A stretch of 64,000 nucleotides of DNA, taken from Acinetobacter sp. ANC 4204. Lineage in GTDB: Bacteria; Pseudomonadota; Gammaproteobacteria; Pseudomonadales; Moraxellaceae. Below the pieces are notes generated by a model. That model saw only the letters and a program-made list of their open reading frames with translations. It did no database searches and was not told where the DNA came from. Positions within the stretch are counted from its first letter, which is position 1, and each line of letters opens with the position of its first letter. The position numbers and the translations under genes were made by a program. Below, piece after piece: positions 47,544-57,323 of this stretch. The DNA lies in assembly GCF_002135205.1 (NCBI RefSeq), contig NZ_NEFZ01000009.1:1-64000 (forward strand). Direction: 5' to 3'.

Positions 47544-48308
47544 ATGCCCTTTACCATTTCACATGCTGTTCTCGCACCTCCCTTAGCCAAACTCAGTGGT
47601 GACCGATTGCCAGTTGCGGCGATTGCCATTGGTTGCATGACTCCCGATTTGTATCGACTGTTTACGCAGACCAGTTCAAATATCACCCACTATTGGACGT
47701 CACTGATTCACCCTGATCTTTGGATTGGACTCAGTTTTTGTATTTTATGGTATGTGCTATTACGGCCCTGTTTTTATCGTTTTGTGGGCATTCAGCATGA
47801 GCTTAGGCTCAACAGTGCAATGCGTATTTTTAAATTTTTAACAGGCACCATTCTGGCAGTACTTCTCGGTACGGCCACGCATTTATTCTGGGATGGACTC
47901 ACTCATGCTGACTTCCGAACCTTATTTTTTCAGGACTTTTTAAGCCAGAATGTTGCTCTGCTAGGACACCCATTCCCACTACACCGTATTTTACAAATTG
48001 GGACATCGGCGTTGGCTCTGCCTTTGTTGGCATGGATGAGTTGGCGTTATTACCAAACATACCAGCAGCATTTTCCTGTCAGTTTAAAAATCAGGCGCTT
48101 TGCCATTGGGCTGTTCATATTCAGCCTTTTGGGTGGTCTAGTGAGTGTTTGGGACTATGCGCGTTATATCCCTACGCAAGTTTGGCAGTCAGACCTATAT
48201 TATTTTACTGGGCGGAGTATCAATGAATTTAGCCAAGTCGCTTTACTGATATTGATCTTTGGCTGCATTCTGTTTTTATTTTTAGATCGTGATCACCGTT
48301 TAGGCTAA
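47544..48308 (+). CDS. DUF4184 family membrane protein
   Basis: The 254-residue protein with 5-7 hydrophobic segments matches DUF4184. It opens M-P-F-T-I-S-H-A-V-L-A-P-P-L, and conserved His and Asp (T-P-D-L-Y, T-H-L-F-W-D) in the first half recall membrane metal-dependent hydrolases. Its function is unknown. It is divergent from znuD with the Zur box 90 bases upstream, so zinc control of this gene too is possible. Confidence 0.82.
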   Translation: MPFTISHAVLAPPLAKLSGDRLPVAAIAIGCMTPDLYRLFTQTSSNITHYWTSLIHPDLWIGLSFCILWYVLLRPCFYRFVGIQHELRLNSAMRIFKFLTGTILAVLLGTATHLFWDGLTHADFRTLFFQDFLSQNVALLGHPFPLHRILQIGTSALALPLLAWMSWRYYQTYQQHFPVSLKIRRFAIGLFIFSLLGGLVSVWDYARYIPTQVWQSDLYYFTGRSINEFSQVALLILIFGCILFLFLDRDHRLG

Positions 48309-48459
48309 GTTTGCAGCAAGACTGGCAAGCAATTTTATACCTTTTTTAAGCTATGCCTTGAGACTAGGTGTCCAAAGAGGCATAATCCTACCTTTATTTC
48401 TGGCGGTACGCTGTTTACGTATTCGCTACCTTTAGCCATATAGTTGGATTTTTAACGCC

Positions 48460-50244
48460 ATGATGCGAACTCATTACTGCGGTTCTTTAACCGAAGCTCA
48501 AATTGATGAAACAGTAACCCTCTGCGGTTGGGTACACCGTCGCCGTGACCACGGTGGTGTCATCTTCCTTGATATGCGTGACCGTGACGGTCTTGTGCAA
48601 GTGGTTATTGACCCTGACACTCCTGAAGCATTTGCAACTGCGGACAAAGTACGTTCAGAATTCGTATTAAAAATTACAGGCCGTGTGCGTCGCCGTTATG
48701 CAGGCACAGAAAATGCCAATATGGTGAGCGGTCAAATCGAAGTTTTGGGCAAAGAAATCGAAGTTCTTGCGGCATCTGAAACACCTCCATTCCCATTGAA
48801 TGATGACAACACCAATATTTCTGAAGAAATTCGTTTAAAATACCGTTTCTTGGACATCCGTCGTCCTGAAATGTTAGATCGTTTACGTTTCCGTTCTAAA
48901 CTAACCAACCTCATTCGTAACTATTTCGAAGACAATGGTTTCTTAGACGTTGAAACCCCGATTTTAACCCGTGCAACACCTGAAGGTGCACGTGACTACT
49001 TAGTGCCAAGCCGTGTATCTAATGGTAGCTTCTATGCACTTCCACAGTCACCACAATTATTCAAACAATTGTTAATGGTGGGTGGTATTGACCGTTACTA
49101 CCAAATCGCAAAATGTTTCCGTGATGAAGACTTACGTGCAGACCGTCAGCCTGAATTCACCCAAATCGACGTTGAAACATCGTTCATGAGTGACGATGAC
49201 ATCATGGATTTAATGGAAACGTTGACAGTTAAGATGTTCAAAGAACTGCTTAATGTTCAATTCGATAAATTCCCACGCATGACCTATACCGATGCTATGC
49301 GTGACTATGCATCGGACAAACCAGACCTACGTATTCCGTTGAAATTGGTTGACGTTGCAGACCTGATGCAAGAAGTTGAATTTAAAGTATTCGCAGGTCC
49401 TGCTAAAGATCCTAAAGGCCGTATCGTTGCATTACGTGTTCCGGGTGCAGGTTCTTTACCACGTAGCCAAATTGATGAATACACGAAATTTGTCGGCATC
49501 TACGGTGCGAAAGGTTTAGCCTACATTAAAGTAAACGAGCTTGAAAAAGGCATCGAAGGTTTACAATCTCCAATCGTGAAATTCATCGAGCCGATCGTGC
49601 TTGATCTATTGAAACGTGTGGGTGCAGAAAATGGCGATATCGTGTTCTTCGGTGCAGACAAAGCTAAAGTTGTCAACGATGCCATGGGTGCTTTACGTAT
49701 TAAAGTCGGTCATGACTTGAAGATGTCAACTTGCGAGTGGGCACCGCTTTGGGTGGTTGACTTCCCAATGTTTGAAGAAACCGATGATGGCAAATGGACC
49801 TCTGTTCACCACCCATTCACACTGCCTAAATCAAGCGTTGAAGATGTGAAGAACAACCCAGGTGCTGCGCTTTCTGTGGCTTATGACATGGTGTTAAACG
49901 GTACTGAAATTGGTGGTGGTTCACTACGTATTCATAACCTAGAAATGCAAAAAGCGATCTTTGAAGCTTTGGGCATTGGTGAAGAAGAAGCCGAAGAGAA
50001 ATTCAGTTTCTTACTCAATGCATTACGTTACGGTGCTCCTCCGCATGGTGGTTTGGCATTCGGTCTAGACCGTTTAGTCATGCTCATGACAGGTGGTGCT
50101 TCTATTCGCGATGTGATTGCATTCCCGAAAACAAAAACTGCTGAATGTCCATTAACACAAGCGCCTGCACCAGTTGAATCAAACCAACTACGTGATTTGG
50201 GTATTCGTTTACGTGAAAAACCAAAAGCTGAAGAAACTAAATAA
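48460..50244 (+). CDS. aspS: Aspartyl-tRNA synthetase AspS
   Basis: This 594-residue class II synthetase has an N-terminal OB-fold anticodon domain. Motif 2 falls in [16 protein letters not shown] near 220, the bacterial GAD insert at about 310-420, and motif 3 in G-L-A-F-G-L-D-R near 535. It marks one border of the lipooligosaccharide outer-core locus in Acinetobacter. A second ATG follows directly after the first. Confidence 0.96.
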   Translation: MMRTHYCGSLTEAQIDETVTLCGWVHRRRDHGGVIFLDMRDRDGLVQVVIDPDTPEAFATADKVRSEFVLKITGRVRRRYAGTENANMVSGQIEVLGKEIEVLAASETPPFPLNDDNTNISEEIRLKYRFLDIRRPEMLDRLRFRSKLTNLIRNYFEDNGFLDVETPILTRATPEGARDYLVPSRVSNGSFYALPQSPQLFKQLLMVGGIDRYYQIAKCFRDEDLRADRQPEFTQIDVETSFMSDDDIMDLMETLTVKMFKELLNVQFDKFPRMTYTDAMRDYASDKPDLRIPLKLVDVADLMQEVEFKVFAGPAKDPKGRIVALRVPGAGSLPRSQIDEYTKFVGIYGAKGLAYIKVNELEKGIEGLQSPIVKFIEPIVLDLLKRVGAENGDIVFFGADKAKVVNDAMGALRIKVGHDLKMSTCEWAPLWVVDFPMFEETDDGKWTSVHHPFTLPKSSVEDVKNNPGAALSVAYDMVLNGTEIGGGSLRIHNLEMQKAIFEALGIGEEEAEEKFSFLLNALRYGAPPHGGLAFGLDRLVMLMTGGASIRDVIAFPKTKTAECPLTQAPAPVESNQLRDLGIRLREKPKAEETK

Positions 50245-50566
50245 TCTTTAGATTATGATTAAAAAACCCTGCCATGTGCAGGGTTTTTTATTTAAGACAA
50301 GGCAGTCTCCTCCCCCCTAGATCAGATTTTTCGCTTCAAATTTTCCAAAATTTCCTTTGAACTTTTGATCTATCGCACTTACAGTGGGTCACGATAGTCT
50401 ATATTTTATTGCAGCAGTTCTGGCACTAAAGCATTCTGTTGATTTATTCATTTATTTTGCTCTTAAGACGCTCATCTTTTTTTGATTTTATCTATCTTAG
50501 ATTTTTAAGTTTCTTTGCAAAATTTTCTCTCATCACATCTTTTGCATAAGATCTCTGAGTTTAAAT
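50245..50566 (+). other. Intergenic region downstream of aspS
   Basis: These 322 bases contain the aspS terminator (50261-50290) and an AT-rich promoter region for the acyltransferase gene. No coding frame is seen. Confidence 0.4.
50261..50290 (+). terminator. Terminator of aspS
   Basis: AAAAACCCTGC/GCAGGGTTTTT stem of 11 bp with a 5-base loop. Confidence 0.88.
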
Positions 50567-51451
50567 ATGGCTATGTATTATTTACTTAAAAGCATTTCAA
50601 TTTTGCCATTACCCTTTCTACAATACATCGCTCGCGGAATTGCACACCTTCTTTATTATAATGATTCTTCAATCAAACGTATTACCAACATCAATCTGCA
50701 ATTGGCCTACCCTAAACTCGCTCCAACAACACTCCAGAAACGCGTTCATCTCAGCATTCAAAGCCAATGTCAGACTTATATTGAATTCTTAAAATGCTGG
50801 GGCATGTCACCCCAATACAGCCTAGATTTACTCAAAAATATTCACGGAGAATCTGTCCTCACAGAGGCTTTAGCCAATAAAAAAGGCGTGATTGTGGTTG
50901 TTCCGCATTTCGGCTGTTGGGAACTGTTAAATGCATGGTTAAACGTCTATACACAACCCATGATCATGTATAAACCCTATAAAACGAAGGGAGTGAACCG
51001 CTATATTTTAGAAGCACGCCAGAAGTTTAATGCGACTCTTGTGCCTACTGATGAAACAGGGATCCGCAGTATCTTCAAACACTTAAAACAAGGTGGACTG
51101 ACCGTAATTTTACCCGATCATTTGCCAAAACCGAGTGGCGGTATTTATTCATATTTTTTCAAACAACATACATTATCCGCAACTCTTGTCTCAAAAATGG
51201 CCGCCAAAACGCAATGTAATGTGATTGGATTAAGTTGTGTTCGTAATACGGATGCAACGGGTTTTAATGTGTACTGTACTAAGTTATCTCAAGAGATTTT
51301 ATCGAAAGACCTACAGCAGTCTGTGGACTGTTTAAACCTTGCCATGCAAGACATGATTAACCAAGCACCTGAACAATACATTTGGTCCTATAGACGTTTT
51401 AGAAATTGTGCAGGCAAGATCAATGCGTATAAAAAGCTGCCACCCGTATAA
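50567..51451 (+). CDS. LpxL/HtrB-family lysophospholipid acyltransferase
   Basis: The 294-residue protein has an N-terminal hydrophobic anchor and the H-x4-D/E motif V-P-H-F-G-C-W-E near 120, as in the late acyltransferases of lipid A. It also shows L-P-D-H near 182. The family transfers acyl chains to lipid A or to ornithine/other amphiphiles. Its place at the head of the LOS core locus, directly after aspS, supports a lipid A or envelope role, but the acceptor is not shown. Confidence 0.85.
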   Translation: MAMYYLLKSISILPLPFLQYIARGIAHLLYYNDSSIKRITNINLQLAYPKLAPTTLQKRVHLSIQSQCQTYIEFLKCWGMSPQYSLDLLKNIHGESVLTEALANKKGVIVVVPHFGCWELLNAWLNVYTQPMIMYKPYKTKGVNRYILEARQKFNATLVPTDETGIRSIFKHLKQGGLTVILPDHLPKPSGGIYSYFFKQHTLSATLVSKMAAKTQCNVIGLSCVRNTDATGFNVYCTKLSQEILSKDLQQSVDCLNLAMQDMINQAPEQYIWSYRRFRNCAGKINAYKKLPPV

Positions 51452-51603
51452 ATGCTATAGAGCAAGACATGATTCAGACAGGACGATAAGATAAAATCAA
51501 AATTATTTAGTTTAGGGTTGATTGGCATACTTTTATTTATTTGAGATCAATTCTCAGCAATGGCATAATAGCGTCCTGTTTTATATCAGTTGTGAGCAAG
51601 CAA

Positions 51604-51825
51604 ATGGCTATGCGTCCTGAAGTCCGTCGTCGCGGTATTGTGCTAATTGTTTTTGCTATCGCGCAATGGTTGTTCATGCGTTACATACTAGACAATCAAT
51701 TGTTTAATTTAACAACCTATAATCGGATTGTCTTTTTCTGTGTAAGTAGTCTTGCGGGTGCTTTTGTGATTTTTGTCGGCCTAATTTATATGGTCTTGAA
51801 AGGCAATGCGGATAAACCAGAGTAA
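51604..51825 (+). CDS. Small two-helix membrane protein
   Basis: The 73-residue protein has a basic start (M-A-M-R-P-E-V-R-R-R-G), a helix at about 12-30 and another at about 44-66. The frame is open upstream to 51541, but ATG 51604 gives the positive-inside N-terminus and a GAGCAAG just before it. No family is recognised. A hairpin terminator follows at 51882. Confidence 0.65.
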   Translation: MAMRPEVRRRGIVLIVFAIAQWLFMRYILDNQLFNLTTYNRIVFFCVSSLAGAFVIFVGLIYMVLKGNADKPE

Positions 51826-52211
51826 TCATATTACGACTCTAAATACACTTTTTGTTGATGATCAAGCTAGCAATTATGTATAGCAACAGTGCCGCTAAGG
51901 CGGTACCTATTGCTTTTTTTGCAGCATAAAAAACATGTATTCGCAAACCAAAAAAACTTTAATTTACCTGTAGATCTTGGTTTAATTAAATCACCTATTA
52001 CCCAATCATGGCTGATTATGCTTATTACACATAAACTGATCACAAGAAAATACTCCCAAGCATGATCTTATTTAGTCAGATTCTCAGTTAAATTTAGAGT
52101 ACAGCCTAGAGAAATATCCAATAAATATAAACTGTTTTAGGAAGCGTTGCCCCCTTAGCCGTCGTATAAATAGGCCTAAAAATAGATTGAGACCCGTATG
52201 AGACAGACATC
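51826..52211 (+). other. Intergenic region with hairpin, before the first core glycosyltransferase
   Basis: After the terminator at 51882-51920 there are about 290 AT-rich bases without a coding frame, which probably carry the promoter and leader of the gene at 52212. Confidence 0.4.
51882..51920 (+). terminator. Terminator of the small membrane-protein gene
   Basis: Imperfect stem AGCAACAG...GCCGC against GCGG...TTGCT, then seven T residues. Confidence 0.6.
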
Positions 52212-53291
52212 ATGACCAACAAAATAATCTTAGTGATGCCCAGCCATAGTAATTTTGCGACAGCTATTCAGAAAAATTTAGAATTCCATAACTTTGAAGT
52301 CAAATTCATTAATAGCTCACCTGAAAATATCCAAAAAATTAAACTTTCACGATGGATGAATATCTACACGCTTTTCCGAAAATTATTCTTGGCTGATTTT
52401 TCATATAAGGATAAAGCAAAAGATGCCATCAAACAGCGAATCATTGCCGAAGAAATTTCCAAGGCTTTACAGAATAATACCTTTGATTATGTACTCGTCA
52501 TACGTCCAGACTTAATTGATAATCAACATTTAGAATTATTAAAAGCAGGTTCGAGTCACCATTTTATTGGCTACCAATGGAATGGCATAGAACGCTTCCC
52601 TAAAACATTATTATCTGTTGATTTATTTGACCATTTTTTTGTATTTGACCCAGAAGATTTATCAAATCCAAACTACAGTAGTTACAAATTTCAAGGTTGT
52701 ACCAATTTCTATTTTGATGTGTACCCTCCAAAACCCAACTTACACACAGGTACTGTTGCCTACTTTGTAGGTCTACATTTTGACGACCGCTCTCAACCAA
52801 TTGATCATTGTGCAAAAGCGCTTATTGAGCATGGTATTACTTTAGATTTCAATATTAAATTTCGCCATGGTGATCAAGCAGATGCGCAAACGCAATATCA
52901 CACTTCAGAAATAAAATTTATTAGCCAAAATATTGACTATGAGGATAACCTTCAACATATTAATCAAGCAGATATATTGGTAGATGTAGTCAATCCAGTG
53001 CATAAAGGATTATCTTTCCGCACCTTTGAAGCACTGTATTATCAAAAAAAATTAATCACCAACAATGCGCAAATACGCAATTATGATTTTTACCATCCCA
53101 ACAACATTCTGATTTGGGATGGCAAAAATTTAGATACATTGAAAGACTTTTTAGACAGTCCTTATGTCGCTGTAGATCCACAAATTCGTGAGAAATACAG
53201 CTTTGGCAACTGGATCAGGTATATTTTAAAAAAGGCTCCCTACCAGCAGATCCAACTCCCTCTACAGCAGCCCTCAACACCATTTACATGA
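52212..53291 (+). CDS. GT-B-like glycosyltransferase (core locus)
   Basis: The 359-residue soluble protein looks like a two-Rossmann glycosyltransferase. It has an N-terminal I-I-L-V-M-P-S-H strand and a C-terminal half with H-K-G-L-S-F-R-T-F-E-A-L-Y-Y-Q-K-K-L-I-T-N, the family-1/CgeB-like nucleotide-sugar-binding segment. Donor and acceptor cannot be read. Its last 8 bases overlap the converging gene at 53284. Codon use is AT-rich as elsewhere in this locus. Confidence 0.7.
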   Translation: MTNKIILVMPSHSNFATAIQKNLEFHNFEVKFINSSPENIQKIKLSRWMNIYTLFRKLFLADFSYKDKAKDAIKQRIIAEEISKALQNNTFDYVLVIRPDLIDNQHLELLKAGSSHHFIGYQWNGIERFPKTLLSVDLFDHFFVFDPEDLSNPNYSSYKFQGCTNFYFDVYPPKPNLHTGTVAYFVGLHFDDRSQPIDHCAKALIEHGITLDFNIKFRHGDQADAQTQYHTSEIKFISQNIDYEDNLQHINQADILVDVVNPVHKGLSFRTFEALYYQKKLITNNAQIRNYDFYHPNNILIWDGKNLDTLKDFLDSPYVAVDPQIREKYSFGNWIRYILKKAPYQQIQLPLQQPSTPFT

Positions 53292-54003
53292 GGTCTTGAA
53301 GTTCAAGCTGTATATCAATTCCCAATTGCTTTGCCCGTGCGTTAACAACCGCGTGACGCGTCAAAATTTTTCGTGTGCTTTTTGCTAAAGTGGTTGAGCG
53401 CATAAACCAACGGTAGAACGCATTTCTACGCTGATATTTTTGCACCCAACGCATGTCTCTACTCGCCTGTAATTGTTCGATAATCGGTTCAACCGTATCC
53501 CCGTATGCTTTACGTGATGTGTCAAAAATAAAGTTATACTCGGGCGGTAGCTTTTTGAGTGTAACGCGTTTTTCTTCGACCCATGCATCCAGTAATTCCT
53601 GCAATACAACCTGATCCCAACGATCAGGCTCAGCCAACTGTCTTTTTTCCCATTCATCAACCAATAGACGTGCATTTGGGGTATCGTTGATAAACAGCGT
53701 GGCACTAATTAAACGATTATTATGAATATAGTGCACCGCAATATCTTCTGTGATTGATTCAAAATAAGGTCGAATATCTTCGAGAATAATCGCATCGGCA
53801 TCTATATACAAAATCGGCCCTTGTAGCTCATGCCGAACTTTTGCAATATAACATGGTTTAAAAGCAATAATTTTTTGCCAATCATCTTTGGAAAAGCTTT
53901 GAAAATGTACATCTATACCAAATTTATTTGCCGAGCATTTTAAAATATTCGCATGCTTCGTATATAACTTATCGTTCGTATGGAAACCAAAAACTGTTAA
54001 CAT
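53284..54003 (-). CDS. GT-A glycosyltransferase, nucleotide-diphospho-sugar transferase type
   Basis: This 239-residue protein shows a D-x-D metal/nucleotide motif in L-Y-I-D-A-D-A-I-I-L-E-D near 70-82 and no membrane segment. It resembles the short nucleotide-diphospho-sugar transferase group (PF03407-like). The 3' end overlaps the converging glycosyltransferase gene by 8 bases. It is the only gene on its strand in this stretch, with a 414-base divergent gap to the next. Confidence 0.72.
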   Translation of the reverse strand: MLTVFGFHTNDKLYTKHANILKCSANKFGIDVHFQSFSKDDWQKIIAFKPCYIAKVRHELQGPILYIDADAIILEDIRPYFESITEDIAVHYIHNNRLISATLFINDTPNARLLVDEWEKRQLAEPDRWDQVVLQELLDAWVEEKRVTLKKLPPEYNFIFDTSRKAYGDTVEPIIEQLQASRDMRWVQKYQRRNAFYRWFMRSTTLAKSTRKILTRHAVVNARAKQLGIDIQLELQDLM

Positions 54004-54417
54004 TACCGATCCTGTAAAACCTGAAAAACACTCAAGGCTATTTTATATTTAATTACAAATACTTAAATCTATAAATCATCGAACACTTATACTTAAAATT
54101 TAACGTATAAATGCAAAAATTACAGAGAAAGTACTTCTATTCTCACTCAAAATATTCCGCCAAAATCATAAAATACAATGATGACCAAACTCAATCTAAG
54201 GAAGATCTCTAACTCATATCCAATATATTAGTTGAACCCACCAAACTCATCAATTTAAAGCGACCAATCACATCATATATCTCTAGCGGCACCGCATTCA
54301 GCAAGACACTATTTGCAAAAAACTACTACGCAGAACTAGCTTTTAGCACTTATAATCCTATTATAGTTATAGCGATGACTTTGTATTAAAATCTAATTAT
54401 ATAAAACGGTGTGTAAG
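54004..54417. other. Divergent promoter region in the core locus
   Basis: This is 414 very AT-rich bases between two start codons on opposite strands. No coding frame, JUMPStart element or clear hairpin was found. Confidence 0.4.
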
Positions 54418-55320
54418 ATGACTCAAACAATTCAAGTATTTGTAGGTTGTGATCCCAATAATTGTGACTTAGAACAAATGATGGTTCTTGAATATAGTCT
54501 TCGTAAGCACACTTCGCATCCGGTAAATATTACTTGGATGCAACTGAGTCATGACACAAATAGTCCTTGGTACATCAATCAGGAGACTGGTGAGGGATGG
54601 CGTACTGAAAAATGGGCTACTCCTTTTTCTGGTTTCCGTTGGGCCATTCCTGAATCGTGTAACTTCGAAGGTCGCGCAATTTACATGGATGCCGACGTCA
54701 TTGTACTTTGTGATATTGCAGAGCTTTGGTCTCATCCAATGCAGGACGATGCCATTGTTATCGCTAAGGGCGGCAAAAGCTCAGCACGTCTATGTACTTG
54801 TGTATGGGATTGCGAAAAAGCCAAACAATATCTTCCTGCATTGAAAGACATTCAAGCCAATCCAGATGCACATAAGAATTTAATGCGCCTTCTAAAAGAA
54901 AAACCAAATCTCGTACAACCTTATCAAGATTCTTACAATAATATTGATGGCGAAGGGATGTCGATTGAACAGATCAAAATTCTACATTACTCAGATATGG
55001 GCACGCAGTTCAGTCATAAGTATTCATTACCTCGTCTTGAAGCAACAGGCCAAAAGCACTGGTTTGATGGTGAAATCATGCCTCACCCTAGGACAGATTT
55101 AATAGCACTTTTTGATCAATATTATGACGAAGCGCTAGCTGCTGGATACAAACCAGAACAATATATGATTGAACCTTTTGGCGCTTTTACCAAAGCAACT
55201 CAAGCCAACTATCACGGCAATAAAATTACACGCCCAGGGCAGAAAGAATCTTGGTTCACTCAAAAGCTCAATAAATTAAAGTCTAAACTCAGTGGCAACA
55301 AATTTAGACTAGATGACTAA
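54418..55320 (+). CDS. GT8-like glycosyltransferase (core locus)
   Basis: The 300-residue GT-A protein opens I-Q-V-F-V-G-C-D-P and has the D-x-D motif Y-M-D-A-D-V-I-V-L near 88-96. A late H-Y-S-D-M-G-T-Q-F segment is typical of retaining family-8-like enzymes. ATG 54418 is preferred to a GTG at 54409. It is followed after 45 bases by the gene at 55366, so the two probably share a transcript. The donor sugar is unknown. Confidence 0.78.
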   Translation: MTQTIQVFVGCDPNNCDLEQMMVLEYSLRKHTSHPVNITWMQLSHDTNSPWYINQETGEGWRTEKWATPFSGFRWAIPESCNFEGRAIYMDADVIVLCDIAELWSHPMQDDAIVIAKGGKSSARLCTCVWDCEKAKQYLPALKDIQANPDAHKNLMRLLKEKPNLVQPYQDSYNNIDGEGMSIEQIKILHYSDMGTQFSHKYSLPRLEATGQKHWFDGEIMPHPRTDLIALFDQYYDEALAAGYKPEQYMIEPFGAFTKATQANYHGNKITRPGQKESWFTQKLNKLKSKLSGNKFRLDD

Positions 55321-55365
55321 AGCTTAAAGTGACTGCTTTAGTCACAACTTAGCCTATTTTTTAAA

Positions 55366-56319
55366 ATGTTCAACCTGAATGATTTGTTTATGATTCCTAA
55401 AAAGCTACAGACCTTACAATTATTTTTTTCAAACTTGTGTTTTAGAAATATTTATAAAGTCGTTTACAAACTGATTCATTCAAATCAATACAAACATAAT
55501 CGCCGTTTTTGGCCGTATTATCAGGTTGAACGTGATACTGAAAATGGTTTACAAAAACTTTTTTTCAAACAGAAGTTGGTCGTCGATAATACACAAGCTG
55601 TTTGTACAGAAAACAAACTATGCATGATGATTGCAACTGGGCCATCAGTCCAACAAATCCCTCCCGAAGCTTTTACCCGCTCCGATATAGATTATGTTGG
55701 ATTAAATGGCGCAATTTCGATGCCTAATGTTGTGTTTAAGCATTATGTCATTATTGACCATAATTTCGTTGAGAGCCGTTTTGATTTAGTCTTGAAAGTT
55801 CTCAATAGCAATTGTACGTTTTACACTACACCACGTTGCTTAGATCTGATTTTACGAAAAGTTTTATTTCAGGATATTCAATGTAACATTAGAGTCGTAG
55901 AACCTATTACTCGCGGTGAAATTGAACCAATCTTACAGCCTAAAAAAGCTGTCGACATGCAAAAAGATTATTTCTATACCAACAATCAATTGGGTTTTTC
56001 AACTCAAATATATACCGCGATCTTTGATTATTTTACTGTAGCCTACGTTGCACTACAGATTATTCACTCACTCCGCTATCAAGAGATTTACTTAGCTGGG
56101 TTAGACATGAATAATTTTACCCAGCCCCGTTTCTATGAGAGTGCTGAAAATAAACAACCAACGCTTTTAGACAGATCATTGGATTTCACATTACCAGCCT
56201 TCGACTTAGCAGCACAGTTCTTTAAGGCTCAAGGAATTACCGTATATAACCTTTCTGAACATAGCGCTGTGGAAGCATTTCCAAAAATAAATGCAAAGGA
56301 CTTATTTAAATCCCAATAA
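55366..56319 (+). CDS. Putative GT42/DUF115-like sialyl- or Kdo-transferase-fold protein
   Basis: The 317-residue protein has a CMP-sugar transferase style layout. The nucleotide site is M-I-A-T-G-P-S-V near 94 followed by V-G-L-N-G-A-I, and a helix-strand unit R-Y-Q-E-I-Y-L-A-G-L-D-M sits near 245. These correspond in order and spacing to the G-N-G-P-S and Y-K-E-I-Y-L-S-G-I-D elements of Campylobacter Cst-type sialyltransferases. No nonulosonate synthesis genes occur here, so Kdo or an imported-pathway donor is as likely. The assignment is by eye and moderate. Confidence 0.55.
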   Translation: MFNLNDLFMIPKKLQTLQLFFSNLCFRNIYKVVYKLIHSNQYKHNRRFWPYYQVERDTENGLQKLFFKQKLVVDNTQAVCTENKLCMMIATGPSVQQIPPEAFTRSDIDYVGLNGAISMPNVVFKHYVIIDHNFVESRFDLVLKVLNSNCTFYTTPRCLDLILRKVLFQDIQCNIRVVEPITRGEIEPILQPKKAVDMQKDYFYTNNQLGFSTQIYTAIFDYFTVAYVALQIIHSLRYQEIYLAGLDMNNFTQPRFYESAENKQPTLLDRSLDFTLPAFDLAAQFFKAQGITVYNLSEHSAVEAFPKINAKDLFKSQ

Positions 56320-56356
56320 AATGCATCCGATTCAAGGTTATTTTTTCGAGTGCTGA

Positions 56357-57280
56357 CTAAAAATCTAAGAGTGAGTGCTTGAAATATTGTCCTCGCACAA
56401 AATGCTTATCCAATATCTGACGCTCTTTCCCCGCAAGTTTTATGAGATTCGGATACTCATCTGGTGACTCATGAATAGCTAAATCAATGAGGGTCTTTTC
56501 TTTAACCCATTTATTTTTAACTTGATAGAAAAACGCATTTTTATCACAATTGATTAATACCATACTCGGTACTAAATCTCGCATCACCTTCTGACACGCG
56601 ACATAAGCCACAAGATACTCTAACCGACCAATACGCTGAAAATAGTCTTGAGAATTATCATAGTTGGCTTGGATATATTGGATATATTGCTTTGGTCCGA
56701 GATCAATCGCCTTAAAAAGTTCATCAAACCATAATTGATAAAATGGATTCTTTTCTACACTCGCCAGTAACCAATTTTCAATCACGGGAAAATCAGCCAG
56801 CGTCGTATTTTTTTTCCGATAATAGGCAAAGCTTTGTGTTCCTGTTTGCTGGATGAGATTTTCAATCCAATCTAATTTTTTATAAACAATAATACTTGCA
56901 TCCAACCAAATCCCACCATAATGATAAATCAAGTCAAAACGGATTAAATCTGCGCGTTGCTGGGATGTTGCTTTTTGCAAAATAGGTGAGGTTAGGTCAA
57001 AACTAATAAAATCTGCGACATTATTTGGATTTAACAGATTCACAGTATAGTCAGGATGTAATTTCTGAATATGATCAATACAATGCCGAACCAAAGCTGG
57101 CATGTTCCCTTCCCAATAGATCCATATCTTTTTAGGTAATTGAACGCTTTGATTCTCTGGCTTAGCCTGTAAAACGATCTGATCTGCATAGTTATCTATG
57201 GCATCACATTTATTTCGTTGTTTTAAATTAAGCAGTGTATAAAACTTTAAAATATAAAATAACTTTTTAAAAATTTTCAT
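56357..57280 (-). CDS. Capsule-synthesis-type glycosyltransferase (GT32-like)
   Basis: The 307-residue protein has the GT32/Caps_synth pattern: P-K-K-I-W-I-Y-W-E-G near 49, and Q-R-A-D-L-I-R-F-D-L-I-Y-H-Y-G-G-I-W-L-D-A-S, which contains the D-x-D-like metal motif, near 110-130. A basic hydrophobic N-terminus may dock it to the membrane. It is the last of four minus-strand genes (59104, 58092, 57324, 56357). Confidence 0.8.
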   Translation of the reverse strand: MKIFKKLFYILKFYTLLNLKQRNKCDAIDNYADQIVLQAKPENQSVQLPKKIWIYWEGNMPALVRHCIDHIQKLHPDYTVNLLNPNNVADFISFDLTSPILQKATSQQRADLIRFDLIYHYGGIWLDASIIVYKKLDWIENLIQQTGTQSFAYYRKKNTTLADFPVIENWLLASVEKNPFYQLWFDELFKAIDLGPKQYIQYIQANYDNSQDYFQRIGRLEYLVAYVACQKVMRDLVPSMVLINCDKNAFFYQVKNKWVKEKTLIDLAIHESPDEYPNLIKLAGKERQILDKHFVRGQYFKHSLLDF

Positions 57281-57323
57281 TTTAGTCGATCATTTAGCCT
57301 TGTATCAAAACACCTTAGGACAA

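Noticed and set aside
51896..51907. GGCGGTA sequence resembling an ops/RfaH element
   Set aside because: It lies within a terminator hairpin, does not match the full ops consensus, and lacks the surrounding JUMPStart bases.
54551..54844. 97-residue plus-strand frame inside the GT8-like gene
   Set aside because: It is an out-of-frame shadow. The enclosing frame has clear glycosyltransferase motifs.
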